From Methanoregula sp. UBA154 (GTDB lineage: Archaea > Halobacteriota > Methanomicrobia > Methanomicrobiales > Methanospirillaceae): a DNA stretch of 39,211 nucleotides. Position 1 is the stretch's first letter, and each line of letters starts with the position of its first letter. Shown here piece by piece: positions 8,058 through 16,429 of this stretch. The DNA is taken from NCBI GenBank assembly GCA_002502245.1, contig DAPW01000030.1, forward strand, positions 35,155-74,365, given 5' to 3'. Both the position numbers and the translations under genes were made by a program. Below the pieces are notes generated by a model. The model searched no databases and had not been told where the DNA came from. It worked only from the letters and a program-made list of their open reading frames with translations.

Positions 8058-8417
8058 ATGGCTGCCCGTTGTAATCCTGTCCTGATATGTTCCCTGATAC
8101 TGTTTGCCGGACTGCTTTTTACCGGCTGTATAACACTCAGTATCGGCAATGCCGGGTATGCCGGTGAGAATATTACGGTCATGATAACGAATGCCGGTGC
8201 ACCGGCCGCTGCGCATATCCAGGTAACCGTGTACGAGATTCGTGATCTCCTGCAGCAGGAGTATGCCGTGCTGGGAACGGATGTCATGCTTGGACCGGGT
8301 GAGAATATCGTTTCTGTTCCGGGTCATCTCGGACCGGGCCAGTACAAACTGTACATTTACCTTAGCCAGAACGGCGAACGCCAGACTGCGGTCATCCGCG
8401 ATATCGTGGTGAACTAG
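8058..8417 (+). CDS. Small lipoprotein with beta-sandwich-like domain
   Basis: A 119-residue predicted lipoprotein. An N-terminal hydrophobic signal ends in the lipobox LFTGC (cysteine 24), so the mature protein should be membrane-anchored outside the cell. The rest (ITVMITNAGAPAAAHIQVTV, then PGQYKLYIYLS) resembles a CARDB/Ig-like beta sandwich. Function is unknown. A TATA-like element about 28 bases upstream suggests a nearly leaderless transcript. Its stop codon directly abuts the start of adenine deaminase. Confidence 0.75.
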   Translation: MAARCNPVLICSLILFAGLLFTGCITLSIGNAGYAGENITVMITNAGAPAAAHIQVTVYEIRDLLQQEYAVLGTDVMLGPGENIVSVPGHLGPGQYKLYIYLSQNGERQTAVIRDIVVN

Positions 8418-10154
8418 ATGGATTCTTTTAAAAGAGACCTCCTCGAAGCAGCCCGGGGCCTGGCTCCCGCGGATATCATCTGTAAAAATGCGAAGATCTT
8501 CAACCCGTTCACCTGTTCCTGGGAAGAGGGAACGCTTGCCATCAGCAACGGTACCGTCCTTGGTATCGGGGATTATGCCGGAAAAACCGTGTACGATTTC
8601 AGCGGACAGTACCTTATCCCCGGCCTTATCGATGCCCATGTGCACATCGAGAGCTCGCTGCTGACCCCCCGCGAATATGCACGACTGGTGGCACTCCACG
8701 GGACAACAACCGTTGTTGCGGATCCCCACGAGATCGCGAACGTAGCCGGCACTGCAGGCCTTGAATTCATGCTTGCCGAACGGGAAGGGGCAGCAGCTGA
8801 TATCCAGATCCTGCTCCCGTCCTGTGTTCCCGCAACACCAACGGAAACGGGCGGGGCGACACTGGATGCCACAGATCTCCACCCATTCATCGGGAGAGAT
8901 GGTGTTCTCGGGCTGGGGGAGATGATGAATGTGCCCGGGGTCCTTGCCGGCGATCCGGGTATCGGGGAAAAACTGGCACTCTCACCATTCCGCGACGGCC
9001 ATGCACCGCTCCTTTCCGGAAAAGACCTCAATGCGTATATCCTTGCCGGGCTCCAGAGTGATCATGAATGCACCACCTTCTCAGAAGCACAGGAAAAACT
9101 GAAGCGGGGGATGTACATTTTCATCCGGGAAGGATCGACCGAGCGCAATATCGCTGACCTGATCCCCCTTGTCACCCCGGCAACGGTCTCCCGCTGCTGT
9201 TTTGCCACTGATGACTGCCATGCCGACCTGCTGATGGAGAGCGGTCATATCGACCGCTGCATCCGGAAGGCCATCGGATGCGGCCTCTCCCCGGAACTGG
9301 CTACCCGCATGGCGACCCTTTCCCCTGCAGAACGGTTCGGCCTCTCCGACCGGGGAGCGCTGGTGCCCGGACGGCGGGCCGATTTCTGCGTCATTGATGA
9401 TCCAGGCCGGTTCCAGGTAAAAAAAGTATTTTTTCGCGGAGTGGAAGTTATGGTGTCGAAGCCTGCAGGGAGCGGGGTTCCGCCGGAGTCATTCCATTGT
9501 ACAACGCCGTCTGCACAGTCCATCCGCATCACCGGTTCCGGTACAGCGCGGGTGATCGGTCTTGTCCGCCACCAGATCATGACGGAGCAGCTTGAATGTG
9601 CTGTTGACGCGCAGGCTGTTCCGGATCGGGGCCGGGATATCCTGAAAGTGGTGGTGGTCAACCGGTACCGGCCGGGTTCCTGCGGTGTCGGACTGGTGCA
9701 CGGGTTCGGGTTTTTGGCAGGCGCAATAGCCACGAGCGTTTCCCACGATGCCCACAATATCGTTGCGGCTGGCACAGGCGATTCCGAGATCCTCTGGGCA
9801 ATCGACGAGGTAATAAAGGCCCGGGGCGCCATGGTCGCCGTCAAAGGCAATACCCGGACTATCCTTCCGCTTGACTGCGGAGGCCTGATGTCGACCCTGC
9901 CCTATCCGCAGGTGGCTGCACGGCTGGCAGACCTGCACCGGACAACGGCACTGATGGGCGGAATCGCGGACCCGTTCATGTATCTCTCGTTTCTGGCCCT
10001 CACGGTCGTCCCCTGTCTGCGGATCACGGACCGCGGGGTGTTCGACGTTACCAAATTCAGGGACGTACCGTTATTCATCGAGAACACCGGAGGTCAGGCG
10101 GACAGAGGCTGCCTGCCCCAAAAACAGAATCCAGGTTCAGACGTAAAAAACTGA
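8418..10154 (+). CDS. ade: Adenine deaminase
   Basis: Amidohydrolase that converts adenine to hypoxanthine and ammonia in purine salvage. The 578 residues match the family length. Metal-site motifs are DAHVHIES (His74, His76), VVADPHEIANV, the LGLGEMMNVPGV glutamate region and ATDDCHADLL, and the adenine deaminase C-terminal domain is complete (HDAHNIVAAGT, MPLP-like LPYPQV region). The start is the ATG directly after the lipoprotein stop, with GGTGAA upstream acting as ribosome-binding site. Co-transcription with the lipoprotein is likely from this spacing, though a functional link is not apparent. Confidence 0.93.
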   Translation: MDSFKRDLLEAARGLAPADIICKNAKIFNPFTCSWEEGTLAISNGTVLGIGDYAGKTVYDFSGQYLIPGLIDAHVHIESSLLTPREYARLVALHGTTTVVADPHEIANVAGTAGLEFMLAEREGAAADIQILLPSCVPATPTETGGATLDATDLHPFIGRDGVLGLGEMMNVPGVLAGDPGIGEKLALSPFRDGHAPLLSGKDLNAYILAGLQSDHECTTFSEAQEKLKRGMYIFIREGSTERNIADLIPLVTPATVSRCCFATDDCHADLLMESGHIDRCIRKAIGCGLSPELATRMATLSPAERFGLSDRGALVPGRRADFCVIDDPGRFQVKKVFFRGVEVMVSKPAGSGVPPESFHCTTPSAQSIRITGSGTARVIGLVRHQIMTEQLECAVDAQAVPDRGRDILKVVVVNRYRPGSCGVGLVHGFGFLAGAIATSVSHDAHNIVAAGTGDSEILWAIDEVIKARGAMVAVKGNTRTILPLDCGGLMSTLPYPQVAARLADLHRTTALMGGIADPFMYLSFLALTVVPCLRITDRGVFDVTKFRDVPLFIENTGGQADRGCLPQKQNPGSDVKN

Positions 10155-10161
10155 TGAAAAA

Positions 10162-10430
10162 TTTGCTTTGTAGAAATTTGCTCTGTAGAAACTTGCATGA
10201 ACTTTATCAGTTCACACCATAACCATGAAAATCGCAGATATGAGGGCTCCCCGCCTCAGGGCCCCTCGCGGGGCACGGCGGGGCAGTCCGGTATTTTTCA
10301 GAAATATCATTCCTGATCCGCCGGGGGGGCACCCTGTCGGGGCGGCGGCAACTATCGTAATCGGGAGTATGGGGATCTCAAACCCCGTATTCTCTCTGAA
10401 CTTATTCGATTTTCATAAGAAACGCATATG
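10162..10430 (+). repeat. GC-rich hairpin repeat, copy 1a
   Basis: Begins with the end motif TTTGCTCTGTAGAAA in tandem (10162-10176 and 10177-10191, one mismatch between them). A strong hairpin block follows at 10242-10286 (CCCCGCCTCAGGGCCCC ... ACGGCGGGG) and a second GC hairpin near 10319-10350. Sequence and order match 26707-26990 and 33569-33790. Spurious short frames here lack protein features. Confidence 0.75.
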
Positions 10431-10479
10431 AACGAGCGTTTCACACCCGAGCCATGAAACTCAGGAATAACCCTGTGAT

Positions 10480-10793
10480 AGTGCGAGGGTTCCCCGCCTC
10501 AGGGCCTCTCCGAGGTACGGCGGGGCAGGAAGGTCCAATTTCCCAGCTATATTTTCAACCTTCCGGAACCCGCCGCGGGGCGCCCTTTGGGGTGGCGGGC
10601 GTACATCGCAACGGGGGTTAGCGGCGCAGAACGGGGATTTCACCTCTTCTTATCGTACCTGACCTGCCGCGGGGGCGCCCCGGTTGCGATAGTGCTGTAT
10701 TACCTGGTTCTGCAAAAAAACACGATGTTTCCAATAAAGGTTATACCAGGGCATCGCATGCACCATGAGCCCCCTGCGGGGGGAGGGCTGGCG
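10480..10793 (+). repeat. GC-rich hairpin repeat, copy 1b
   Basis: A second, adjacent copy in the same orientation. The first hairpin (10484-10529) matches those at 10242, 26803 and 33649; a later segment (TTGCGATAGTGCTGTA, near 10684) and the terminal hairpin at 10755-10793 (CGCATGCACCATGAGCCCCC) match the ends of the other copies. The remaining bases to 10947 are G- and C-rich but show nothing identifiable. Confidence 0.72.
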
Positions 10794-10947
10794 TCATGGG
10801 GGGGGGCAGGCACGGTCCCCCCGTCGACATGGATTTTTTCTTGCAATACCAAATGGCATTGGCAGTGCCATCGATTTTGCCGGAGCCGAACCGTGGGGGA
10901 TACCATCCAGGGACCCGTTCATGACAGCGGTGACGGGCAGGCTCCGT

Positions 10948-11634
10948 TCATGATCGCCCTGATGCGTCTCCGGAATCTTCCATGATACGCTTTATTGTTC
11001 CATAGCCCTGCGAGACGGAGCGGCCGAGCCCGAGGTAATCAGGGATACGGAGATTTGTCCGGAATTTTCCCAGGAAAACCATGAGGTTCTCATTCCCGAT
11101 CCGGTCCCTGCGGAACCGCACCTTCGCCTCGCAGCTGATCGGAGCAGTTATCCCACAGTCGAGCGACTTTGCGAGCGTCAGCAGCTGGGCAGTCAGGAGC
11201 TTCTGCAGAAAGGCGTCCCGCTCCGGCTTACCGTTCAGGTCATAAAATTTTTTTGCATTCTGCTGGTTCAGGGCGATCCACGGGGTCAGGAATTCGTAGG
11301 GAATGAAGCTGTCCGTAATCCCGCATGGTTCGGACCGGATTACCGGGTCGCGGGAGGTTATCCGGCAGGCGCTCTCGCCATTCCCCAGCATCGTCGCGTC
11401 GGTCGTGAGCTGGCAGAGGCAGCCGGCGCCCTGGCTGATGCCGGTCACGATAAGCTCGGTTTTCAGCTGTTTGCACTGGAGGACCGGGTAGCGGTGAAGA
11501 AACCGGTCAGCATCGTCCATATGGAGCGCTGAATACTCAGCCAGTCTTTTGTTGAGGAACGAGCGGAGCACATCGAGAGAGAACCGGAGCGGGTGTTCCG
11601 GTTCAAGGGAAATGGTATACATGCGGAGGATCAT
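10948..11634 (-). CDS. Cas6b-like CRISPR RNA endonuclease, orphan
   Basis: A 228-residue protein matching the Cas6b N- and C-terminal domain architecture: an opening strand (MYTISLEPEHPLRFSLDV), the SFLNKRLAEYSALH region, YPVLQCKQ, the centre YEFLTPWIALNQQN, and the C-terminal glycine-rich loop IPDYLGLGRSVSQGYGTIKR. Cas6 proteins cleave CRISPR repeat transcripts to make guide RNAs. No cas1, effector genes or CRISPR array lie in the window, so it either serves an array elsewhere or has another RNA target. An alternative start is the ATG at 11622. It lies 24 bases downstream of a lipoprotein gene on the same strand, probably as one transcript. Confidence 0.8.
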   Translation of the reverse strand: MILRMYTISLEPEHPLRFSLDVLRSFLNKRLAEYSALHMDDADRFLHRYPVLQCKQLKTELIVTGISQGAGCLCQLTTDATMLGNGESACRITSRDPVIRSEPCGITDSFIPYEFLTPWIALNQQNAKKFYDLNGKPERDAFLQKLLTAQLLTLAKSLDCGITAPISCEAKVRFRRDRIGNENLMVFLGKFRTNLRIPDYLGLGRSVSQGYGTIKRIMEDSGDASGRS

Positions 11635-11658
11635 GAGGGCTACCTGGGAAGTGCGGGA

Positions 11659-12558
11659 TCACCCGGTGGTTATGCCGGGGACCGTTGTTTTTACGGGAAG
11701 TTTTACCGGGGCTGCGGGGCGTGCTTCCGGAAGGACCGAGAAGCGGCTGATGCCCGATATGGTGTTTGCGCTGTTGGAGATGCCGATAGCATAATCGCCG
11801 GGGACCTGAATAACCCCAGCCACAGACCATGTGTTGGTTCCGCAACTCCCGCCGGACACCGGTGTTGAGGATGAGACGAGCCGGGCTGAGGTCATATTAC
11901 TGGTTTCGGAGACAATGGCAAAGATGGAATACCGGAGTTCTTCACTGGCGGCAAGGCTCGTTGTCCCGGTGATGGTGAATGGCTCACCGGCATACTGGTC
12001 GCTCACCGGGTTTACCCGGATATATGGCGGTGTCTGCTCGGCCGGGGGGCAGGGCATCCCGGCCGGGGTGACCGTGACGAGTTCCCGGAGCAGGAACTCG
12101 CGGGACACCCCGCAGTCGCTCACGATCCGGTAACGCCCGGGAGCCCAGCCGGTGGTGACAAAGCGGTACGGGGCGGTCGATTCGCCAAGGGTCAGCTTCA
12201 GGGTGTTGCCGGGGGCCGGGTTCTCCTCCCCCATCCGAATGAGCCACTGGCCGTTCCCCTTCTGGTACCGTACAGAGAACGTTGGCGGATCGTTTGTGCA
12301 GGAAAGGTCGTGGTTTTTTTCACTGCTGATAACAAATTCAACAACTTCACCGATGTTGTACACATCCGTGTCCATTCTGATGAGTCTCGCGGAGTCGTCG
12401 GGCTGCGCAAGGGTCAGGTTATATTTCGCAATGGACTCCGGAACGGAAATATCTGAAGTACCGGGGATCTGGTTGTCTGCAGCAAATGGCATCGTGCAGC
12501 CTGCAACAAAGAGCGTGCATGCCAGCAGGAGCAGGGGGACGGATGTTCGCGGGGTCAT
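11659..12558 (-). CDS. Lipoprotein with C-terminal Ig-like surface domain
   Basis: A 299-residue predicted surface lipoprotein. The start at 12558 is chosen because it places a signal peptide (MTPRTSVPLLLLACTLFVAGC) with lipobox VAGC at the N-terminus; the upstream extension of the frame has no signal or domain. The central region (YNIGEVVEFVISSEK, RYQKGNGQWLIRM) resembles an intracellular-proteinase-inhibitor-like beta fold, and the second half (DQYAGEPFTITGTTSLA ... NTISGISRFSVL) resembles the repeated beta domain found in many Methanomicrobiales surface proteins. The tail is Pro/Thr rich. Function unknown. Confidence 0.72.
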   Translation of the reverse strand: MTPRTSVPLLLLACTLFVAGCTMPFAADNQIPGTSDISVPESIAKYNLTLAQPDDSARLIRMDTDVYNIGEVVEFVISSEKNHDLSCTNDPPTFSVRYQKGNGQWLIRMGEENPAPGNTLKLTLGESTAPYRFVTTGWAPGRYRIVSDCGVSREFLLRELVTVTPAGMPCPPAEQTPPYIRVNPVSDQYAGEPFTITGTTSLAASEELRYSIFAIVSETSNMTSARLVSSSTPVSGGSCGTNTWSVAGVIQVPGDYAIGISNSANTISGISRFSVLPEARPAAPVKLPVKTTVPGITTG

Positions 12559-12845
12559 GGGGCTACCGGTTTCAGGATAAACAAATAGGATCGGTTCAGG
12601 CAGGTAAATAGGTATTTTTTTTAATTCTCGTGAGAGTATAAATTTTTTCCACGAACCGTTTTCTCGAGGGAATTCACTGCCGGAAAAAGGAGCGCGGGAT
12701 TTGCAGATCCCAGCTCCTGGGTTCCCGCGTGATCCAAGACCCGGCGCCGGGTTCACCCGGACCTGCACCACTGAAAAAAACGGGATGTTGCAGGGCTTGA
12801 CCTCTTAAGTAGAGTAAGGATGACCCCCGGTTAAAAAATTTGGGT
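12559..12845. other. Upstream region of the lipoprotein gene
   Basis: AT-rich near 12600-12650, which probably includes the lipoprotein promoter, then a stretch near 12700-12790 open in the lipoprotein frame but without domain features. No gene is supported. Confidence 0.4.
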
Positions 12846-13068
12846 AACGTATCAACCTAGCCCCCAACTTCTCGCTCTTATAGTAGTCCCCCCTTCCGCC
12901 GGACCTGCCCCCATAGGGGGCTTATGGAGCATGCGATTCCTCTGTATTACCCAAAATCACGGTTTCAGTACTACAGCACGGTCGCAACCGGGGCTTCAAA
13001 AGCGGCGGGGCGAAGCCCCGGGAACGTCGGCGTTTTCGATCATCGGCAGGTGCACTTTTTCGCCTTCT
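12846..13068 (-). repeat. GC-rich hairpin repeat, reverse copy 2
   Basis: Matches 21766-21990 along its whole length (for example CATCGGCAGGTGCACTTTTT and the CGCATGC-proximal hairpin at 12897-12938). Read on the minus strand its terminal half aligns with the end of copy 1b, including a TTGCGA...GTGCTGTA segment and the CGCATGC...GGGGG hairpin. It contains an inner inverted repeat GGGGCTTC / GAAGCCCC near 12991-13020. The sequence from here to 13195 is AT-rich with no gene. Confidence 0.75.
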
Positions 13069-13195
13069 GTTCCGGGGAGGCAATTTTTCTTGTTTTTCCC
13101 TCGTAAATCCTTTTTAGGGATTAAAATAACACTTTACCCAAAAAAATTTTCTAAAAAAACCGGCCATGAAGCTAACGCAGGATTTTTTGAAAAAC

Positions 13196-13936
13196 TCACA
13201 GCACCTTCGTCCCCGTGACCACAGCGAGCAGGAGAATGATGACCGGCTGGTGTATCAGGTAAATGATGAGCGAGTGCTGCCCGAGGAAGACAAGGGGCAG
13301 GGCGAACCGTTCCGGCAGGTGCGGGGCCTCAAACCTGCGGATCCCCCCGGCATACAGGTATTCCCCCACGCCCATCCCCGCCAGCACAACACCGAACCAG
13401 GGGATAAGCGGCGTATAATCAACAGAGGTAAACGATGCGGGATAGATCCCGAGCGGGAGAAGCCAGGCCGGCCCCTGCAGTGTCCCCGTGAAAAAAGCGG
13501 CCGCAATGCAGAGCAGCCCGAGGAGAATGTTGTATTTTCCGAACCGGAAAAAGAGCACCGAGAGCATCACGGAGACGCCGATCAGGTGCAGGATACCGAA
13601 GATCACAAAACCCTCGCGCAGGTACAACCATGTCGCGAGCGTGACGACGAGCCCGAGCGCAAAGATGCCGGCCCCGCGCTCCAGGAATTTTTTTATCAGC
13701 GCAAAACCGGAGAGCCTTTTAACAGACCGGGAATAACTGAGAACAAGGGAGATACCAACCACGAGAAGGAAGAGCGATGCGGTTGCCATCGCAAACCAGC
13801 GCCAGAAGCCGGTCGAGATACTGACCGGTACGATCCCGAAAAAATGCAGATCGAAGACCGTATGGAAAACGATCATCATGAGGATCGCGATCCCCCGGGT
13901 TGCATCGATCTCCGGGAACCGCGCAGCAGAATCCAT
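13196..13936 (-). CDS. DUF1624 / heparan-alpha-glucosaminide acetyltransferase-like membrane protein
   Basis: A 246-residue polytopic membrane protein of the DUF1624 (HGSNAT catalytic-like) family. The N-terminal signature FPEIDATRGIAILMMIVFHT, the LVVGISLVLSYSR segment and the C-terminal LGQHSLIIYLIHQPVII are typical of this acyltransferase-3-related superfamily; seven to eight hydrophobic segments are visible. It may acetylate a sugar on the outer face of the membrane, but the acceptor is unknown. The promoter lies in the 115-base gap shared with the divergent methanogenesis marker gene. Confidence 0.82.
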   Translation of the reverse strand: MDSAARFPEIDATRGIAILMMIVFHTVFDLHFFGIVPVSISTGFWRWFAMATASLFLLVVGISLVLSYSRSVKRLSGFALIKKFLERGAGIFALGLVVTLATWLYLREGFVIFGILHLIGVSVMLSVLFFRFGKYNILLGLLCIAAAFFTGTLQGPAWLLPLGIYPASFTSVDYTPLIPWFGVVLAGMGVGEYLYAGGIRRFEAPHLPERFALPLVFLGQHSLIIYLIHQPVIILLLAVVTGTKVL

Positions 13937-14051
13937 GTACCAAGGTGATCGTTTTTTCTGATATGTTTAATGTCCGGCCGGTCCGTATGATTCAGGACCA
14001 TGCAATAATCCTTAAACACCGGCCCGGATATTCTCCTGAGAAGGATACGGT

Positions 14052-14912
14052 ATGACACTGAAAAAGGACGAGCATGTCATTGAAGCGATCGGGAGATGCC
14101 GGGTTGTCATCAGGAACGGCCAGGTTGTCGACGTTGGTGAAGCCCTGATCAGGGACTGCCCGCTCGCAAAAAGGTTTGCCTGCCCGATTCCGGACATAAA
14201 AAAAGAGTCCGTGAAGGCAAACATCGAGCACCGGATTAAGGTGTTTGGCATGTGTACACCCGGCCGTGAGGTCATGGACACGAGGGAATTTGTCGGATTT
14301 GGCGCTTCCGAACTGCTCAGTTTCGGGCTCCATAAGGGCTTACTCGATGCGGTTGTCCTTGCCTGTGACGGGGCTGGTACCGTTGTCGTGACAAAACCGG
14401 CAATGGTGCAGGGGATCGGGGGCAGGATGTCCGGGCTTGTCTCGACTTCCCCCTACCCGGACGTCATGGACCGGATAGAACGGGACGGCGGATATGTACT
14501 GGACCGGGACCATGCATCGATTGACCAGCTCGCCGGTGTTGCCCTGGCACTGGTACAGGGATTCCGGAAGATCGCTGTTACGGTTGCACGGCCGGAGACC
14601 GCTGAGACCATCCGCAGGATACATCCCAAGACCCTGATATTCGGCGTACATGTAACGGGACTCTCGGAACCGGAAGCGAAGGTGCTTGTCAATGCCTGCG
14701 ATCTCGTCACATCCTGCGCATCGCGGACAATCCGCGAAGCGGTCGGGAAAGATGCACTGCTCCAGGCAGGAAACGCAATCCCGATCTTTGCCATGACCAT
14801 GGCGGGAAAAAACCTGATCATGGAAAAGATCCGCCTGTCACCGGAGCCGGTACTGGTAAAATCCACAAAACTCCCGGCACTCGGTGACCAGCAGCCGGAG
14901 CCGCTGGTATAA
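14052..14912 (+). CDS. Methanogenesis marker protein 8 (DUF2099)
   Basis: A 286-residue protein of the DUF2099 family, listed as methanogenesis marker 8 because it is found essentially in methanogens. The N-terminus (DEHVIEAIGRCRVVIRNGQV) and the conserved cysteines (DCPLAKRFACP, VFGMCTPGRE, NACDLVTSCASR) are typical. The cysteines suggest metal or cofactor binding; the biochemical role is not established, though a link to methyl-coenzyme M reductase maturation or cofactors is often proposed. A TATA-like CCTTAAACACC lies about 40 bases upstream and a GAGAAGGATA stretch may be the ribosome-binding site. Confidence 0.88.
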   Translation: MTLKKDEHVIEAIGRCRVVIRNGQVVDVGEALIRDCPLAKRFACPIPDIKKESVKANIEHRIKVFGMCTPGREVMDTREFVGFGASELLSFGLHKGLLDAVVLACDGAGTVVVTKPAMVQGIGGRMSGLVSTSPYPDVMDRIERDGGYVLDRDHASIDQLAGVALALVQGFRKIAVTVARPETAETIRRIHPKTLIFGVHVTGLSEPEAKVLVNACDLVTSCASRTIREAVGKDALLQAGNAIPIFAMTMAGKNLIMEKIRLSPEPVLVKSTKLPALGDQQPEPLV

Positions 14913-14999
14913 AACCTCAATAATCAGAGCAATATTCTTATCATCACCGGATAGAATGATAAATCAGGAGAATCCAGAGATCTCCGGAGGTACCAGTAC

Positions 15000-15317
15000 A
15001 TGGCGACATCAAAAGGATTTGTTGAAGAATTTAACGAATTTCTCAGGAAATACCAGGTGATCGGTCTTGCTGTTGCAGTCATCATCGGTGCGGCTGCGGG
15101 CAAGATGGTCACGGCAATGGTCAATGATATCATCATGCCGATTATTGCAGTTCTCGTTCCTGGCGGAGACTGGAAAACTTCCGTGCTTGAAATCGGCCCG
15201 GTAAAATTCCTTGTCGGTGATTTTGTTGGTGCGATTATCGATTTCATTATTGTCGCACTCGTGATATTCCTTGTGGTAAAATTCGTCATGAAGGGCGATA
15301 CCTCACAAAAGGTCTGA
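15000..15317 (+). CDS. mscL: Large-conductance mechanosensitive channel MscL
   Basis: A 105-residue membrane channel that opens under membrane tension to release solutes on osmotic downshock. It has the amphipathic N-terminus (KGFVEEFNEFLRK), TM1 (VIGLAVAVIIGAAAGKMVTA), the NDIIMPII segment, a short periplasmic-type loop, and TM2 (FIIVALVIFLVVKFVMK). The cytoplasmic C-terminal helix is short. A strong Shine-Dalgarno GGAGGT at 14986-14991 fixes the start, and a T-run at 15323-15331 follows the stop. It lies just left of the tRNA-linked element boundary at 15472. Confidence 0.95.
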   Translation: MATSKGFVEEFNEFLRKYQVIGLAVAVIIGAAAGKMVTAMVNDIIMPIIAVLVPGGDWKTSVLEIGPVKFLVGDFVGAIIDFIIVALVIFLVVKFVMKGDTSQKV

Positions 15318-16106
15318 TCCTTCCTTTTTTTGACCGTTCGGTTCAACTGACGGAAAATGAACCGGAAATGACGGGCTCACTTGTACACAGACAATTCTTT
15401 TAAAAATAGTTTACAATGCCGGGATCACCATGGATCGTGAACACTAAAATCAACAAAAGAACAGGAGAAGTGCGAGGGATGGGGTTCTGGGCAACAAGTG
15501 CGATGCGCAAACAGAAAATTTTTGTTGAATTTTGAAATGAAAAGTGATTTGAAATTATCAGCCATGCTGCGAAATTAAAATTCTTGCTGAAATCCGAATA
15601 TAAAAAGAATGAGGGAAAACTCAAAACCGCGCACAAGAGCGCCGGCCCGCGGAGCATGTGCGAGTGCGCCTCAGGTGCACGAAGCGTGCGGAGCGGGGCG
15701 GGGATCCTCATGCAGCTGTCCGGCACATGCCGGTGACACTCAGTCATGATCATCTCCACGGGCTGTTACCCGTTCCGCTCACATTCGCATGTACAAAAAT
15801 TAAAAAAAAGGACAGGTCCGGTCATTATTCACAGGCATCCGATTCTTTCGAACCCGGCTTCAGACACTTCCGGATATTCAAAAAATACATCCAGTGGAGG
15901 ATCAGGTGGATGATGAGCAGGGTGGAGAATGCCGTTTCCAGCAGCCTGATGTGAATCCGGATTTCAACAGAGCAGATTTTTTGATAAAACGGTATAATCA
16001 ATTGGGTACATTGTGTAGCTGTTACTATCATAAATTATTTTATAAAGACCAGTTATATCAAAGAGCATGCACGGGGATTCCCGGCATCAATCAGGAGTGA
16101 ATATCT
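15318..16106. other. AT-rich gene-free stretch
   Basis: About 790 bases, clearly richer in A and T than the neighbouring genes at 15490-15640 and 15780-16100. No protein-like frame is convincing. It contains the tRNA 3'-end copy at 15472-15487, a motif TTTCAACAGAGCAGATTTTT at 15962-15981 similar to the repeat-end motif, and a TATA box (TTATTTTATAAAG, 16034-16046) for the next gene. Confidence 0.5.
15472..15487 (-). repeat. Distal attachment-site-like copy of the tRNA-Leu 3' end
   Basis: Sixteen bases identical to the tRNA-Leu 3' end except one position. It lies on the far side of the integrase remnant in direct orientation, as expected for the second attachment site. Confidence 0.6.
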
Positions 16107-16364
16107 ATGGTAAAGAAATTATTAATGGCCGGAGCGGTTCTGATGCTCATAGCTTTCGTAGCACTCCCCGTGAGTGCTGCGGTCTGCCCAAATCCAGACT
16201 GTCCAAATTCTGACTGCGAACCGAAAGACTATAACTGGCAAGGTACCAAGGATGCGGGCCGGCAGACGGTAAGTGGCGTTTGTCCAAATCCCGACTGCAC
16301 TCCGAATGAAAATTATTATCAATATTTAAGCCCGGGCCCGCACAAGTCTGGCCGCAACATCTGA
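16107..16364 (+). CDS. Small secreted protein with CPNPDC repeats
   Basis: An 85-residue protein I do not recognise. The first 24 residues (MVKKLLMAGAVLMLIAFVAL plus PVSA) form a clear signal peptide with a likely cleavage after Ala-x-Ala. The mature part is about 60 residues with five cysteines arranged as CPNPDCPNSDC and, 20 residues on, CPNPDC. Paired C-x4-C units suggest metal or iron-sulfur binding or extracellular disulfides. A TATA box (16034-16046) and a GGAGTGA ribosome-binding site (16094-16100) support expression. It lies inside the tRNA-linked element, so it may be cargo. The C-terminus runs into the integrase remnant and could be shortened. Confidence 0.65.
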   Translation: MVKKLLMAGAVLMLIAFVALPVSAAVCPNPDCPNSDCEPKDYNWQGTKDAGRQTVSGVCPNPDCTPNENYYQYLSPGPHKSGRNI

Positions 16365-16429
16365 GTTCAAGGTAACGTAAAATTCATGGATGGACACAGT
16401 CCCATCCTTTTTTAACCAAGTTGATATGC

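Noticed and set aside
10162..10793. CRISPR array near the Cas6b-like gene
   Set aside because: The repeats are only two, long, diverged and hairpin-rich, with no regular spacers of 30-45 bases.
13166..13948. 260-residue highly charged plus-strand frame
   Set aside because: Antisense to the DUF1624 membrane protein, whose hydrophobic codons read as charged residues on the other strand.
15894..16100. 68-residue plus-strand open frame inside the element remnant
   Set aside because: No recognisable features, and it spans the TATA box of the secreted-protein gene.
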